Below, piece after piece: positions 63,875 through 64,000 of a DNA stretch of 64,000 nucleotides. Positions within the stretch are counted from its first letter, which is position 1, and each line of letters starts with the position of its first letter. The notes below the pieces were generated by a model that worked only from the letters and a program-made list of their open reading frames with translations, ran no database searches and had not been told where the DNA came from. A program made the translations under genes and the position numbers. The DNA is taken from NCBI GenBank assembly GCA_046327915.1, contig JAXLXO010000006.1, forward strand, positions 186,001-250,000, given 5' to 3'. The DNA comes from VGTK01 sp046327915. Its GTDB lineage: Bacteria; Desulfobacterota; Binatia; UBA12015.

Positions 63875-64000
63875 TCAGCGCTTGCCGACGGCGGCGCGCA
63901 TGTACTCGCGACGCATGGTCGCGATGTTCTCGATCGAGATCGACTTCGGGCACGCGGCCTCGCACTCGCCGTGGTTCGAGCAGTCGCCGAAGCCCTCGGC
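63875..64000 (-). CDS. sdhB: Succinate dehydrogenase/fumarate reductase iron-sulphur subunit, C-terminal end (cut by window edge)
   Basis: The last 41 residues, reading GFGDCSNHGECEAACPKSIS followed by IENIATMRREYMRAAVGKR. This is the C-terminal cluster-binding end of SdhB/FrdB, with C-x2-H-x2-C-x3-CP as in the class found with diheme membrane subunits. The gene and operon continue outside the window. Confidence 0.9.
   Translation of the reverse strand, partial: AEGFGDCSNHGECEAACPKSISIENIATMRREYMRAAVGKR

Overview
The window is very GC-rich DNA with strongly GC-biased third codon positions, frequent GTG and TTG starts, and gene content typical of a free-living, aerobic or facultative Gram-negative bacterium. 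It carries many lipoproteins and secreted proteins, a multihaem cytochrome, a di-haem oxidoreductase, a hybrid histidine kinase, a Ser/Thr kinase, a CHAT protease and a cysteine-rich secretome. This resembles uncultured soil or groundwater relatives of the former Deltaproteobacteria (Myxococcota, Desulfobacterota or Binatota-like). No rRNA or tRNA is present, so that assignment is inference.

Layout. 1-6 kb: a Ser/Thr kinase cut by the left edge, a di-haem cytochrome-type oxidoreductase, a VOC protein, an MFS transporter, a small membrane protein, and a hybrid histidine kinase whose membrane sensor resembles the plant ethylene receptor. 6-19 kb: carbohydrate handling, with glycogen debranching enzyme GlgX, a GT1-type glycosyltransferase, a complete four-gene CUT1-like ABC importer followed by a MATE exporter, a fused trehalose-6-phosphate synthase/phosphatase and a polytopic glycosyltransferase. 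19-31 kb: a secreted protein, a 13-haem cytochrome fusion, two methyltransferases, an MFS transporter, a dehydrogenase, a carboxymuconolactone-decarboxylase-family protein, a secreted repeat protein and a ferredoxin. 31-41 kb: housekeeping genes (ftsH, sthA, glnS), a class II cyclic-nucleotide phosphodiesterase broken by an internal duplication and a 2-nt loss, a GPH-type symporter and an unknown secreted protein.

41.3-52.2 kb is the accessory region. An IS110-family element (41515-42998) has landed inside an arylsulfatase gene. The sulfatase N-terminal part lies at 42990-44465 and its severed 32-residue C-terminus at 41416-41514. The element carries a structured non-coding 3' region that looks like a bridge-RNA candidate. 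Next come a secreted FGE-like domain protein and two large secreted paralogues with different N-termini and a nearly identical 1.58-kb 3' part. One of these is frameshifted near its end.

52-64 kb: a cysteine-rich secreted protein, an MddA-like methanethiol S-methyltransferase, and a compact three-gene unit on the minus strand. The unit is a sigma-like factor with a coiled-coil insertion, a tandem zinc-finger anti-sigma-like protein translationally coupled to it, and a 1252-residue CHAT protease-STAND ATPase-TPR protein. I regard it as the most interesting candidate system here, namely a protease-controlled sigma switch, with a second cysteine-rich secreted protein just upstream. The right end has facing gene fragments, a YheT-like hydrolase, a lipoprotein, and the C-terminus of succinate dehydrogenase/fumarate reductase subunit B running off the edge.
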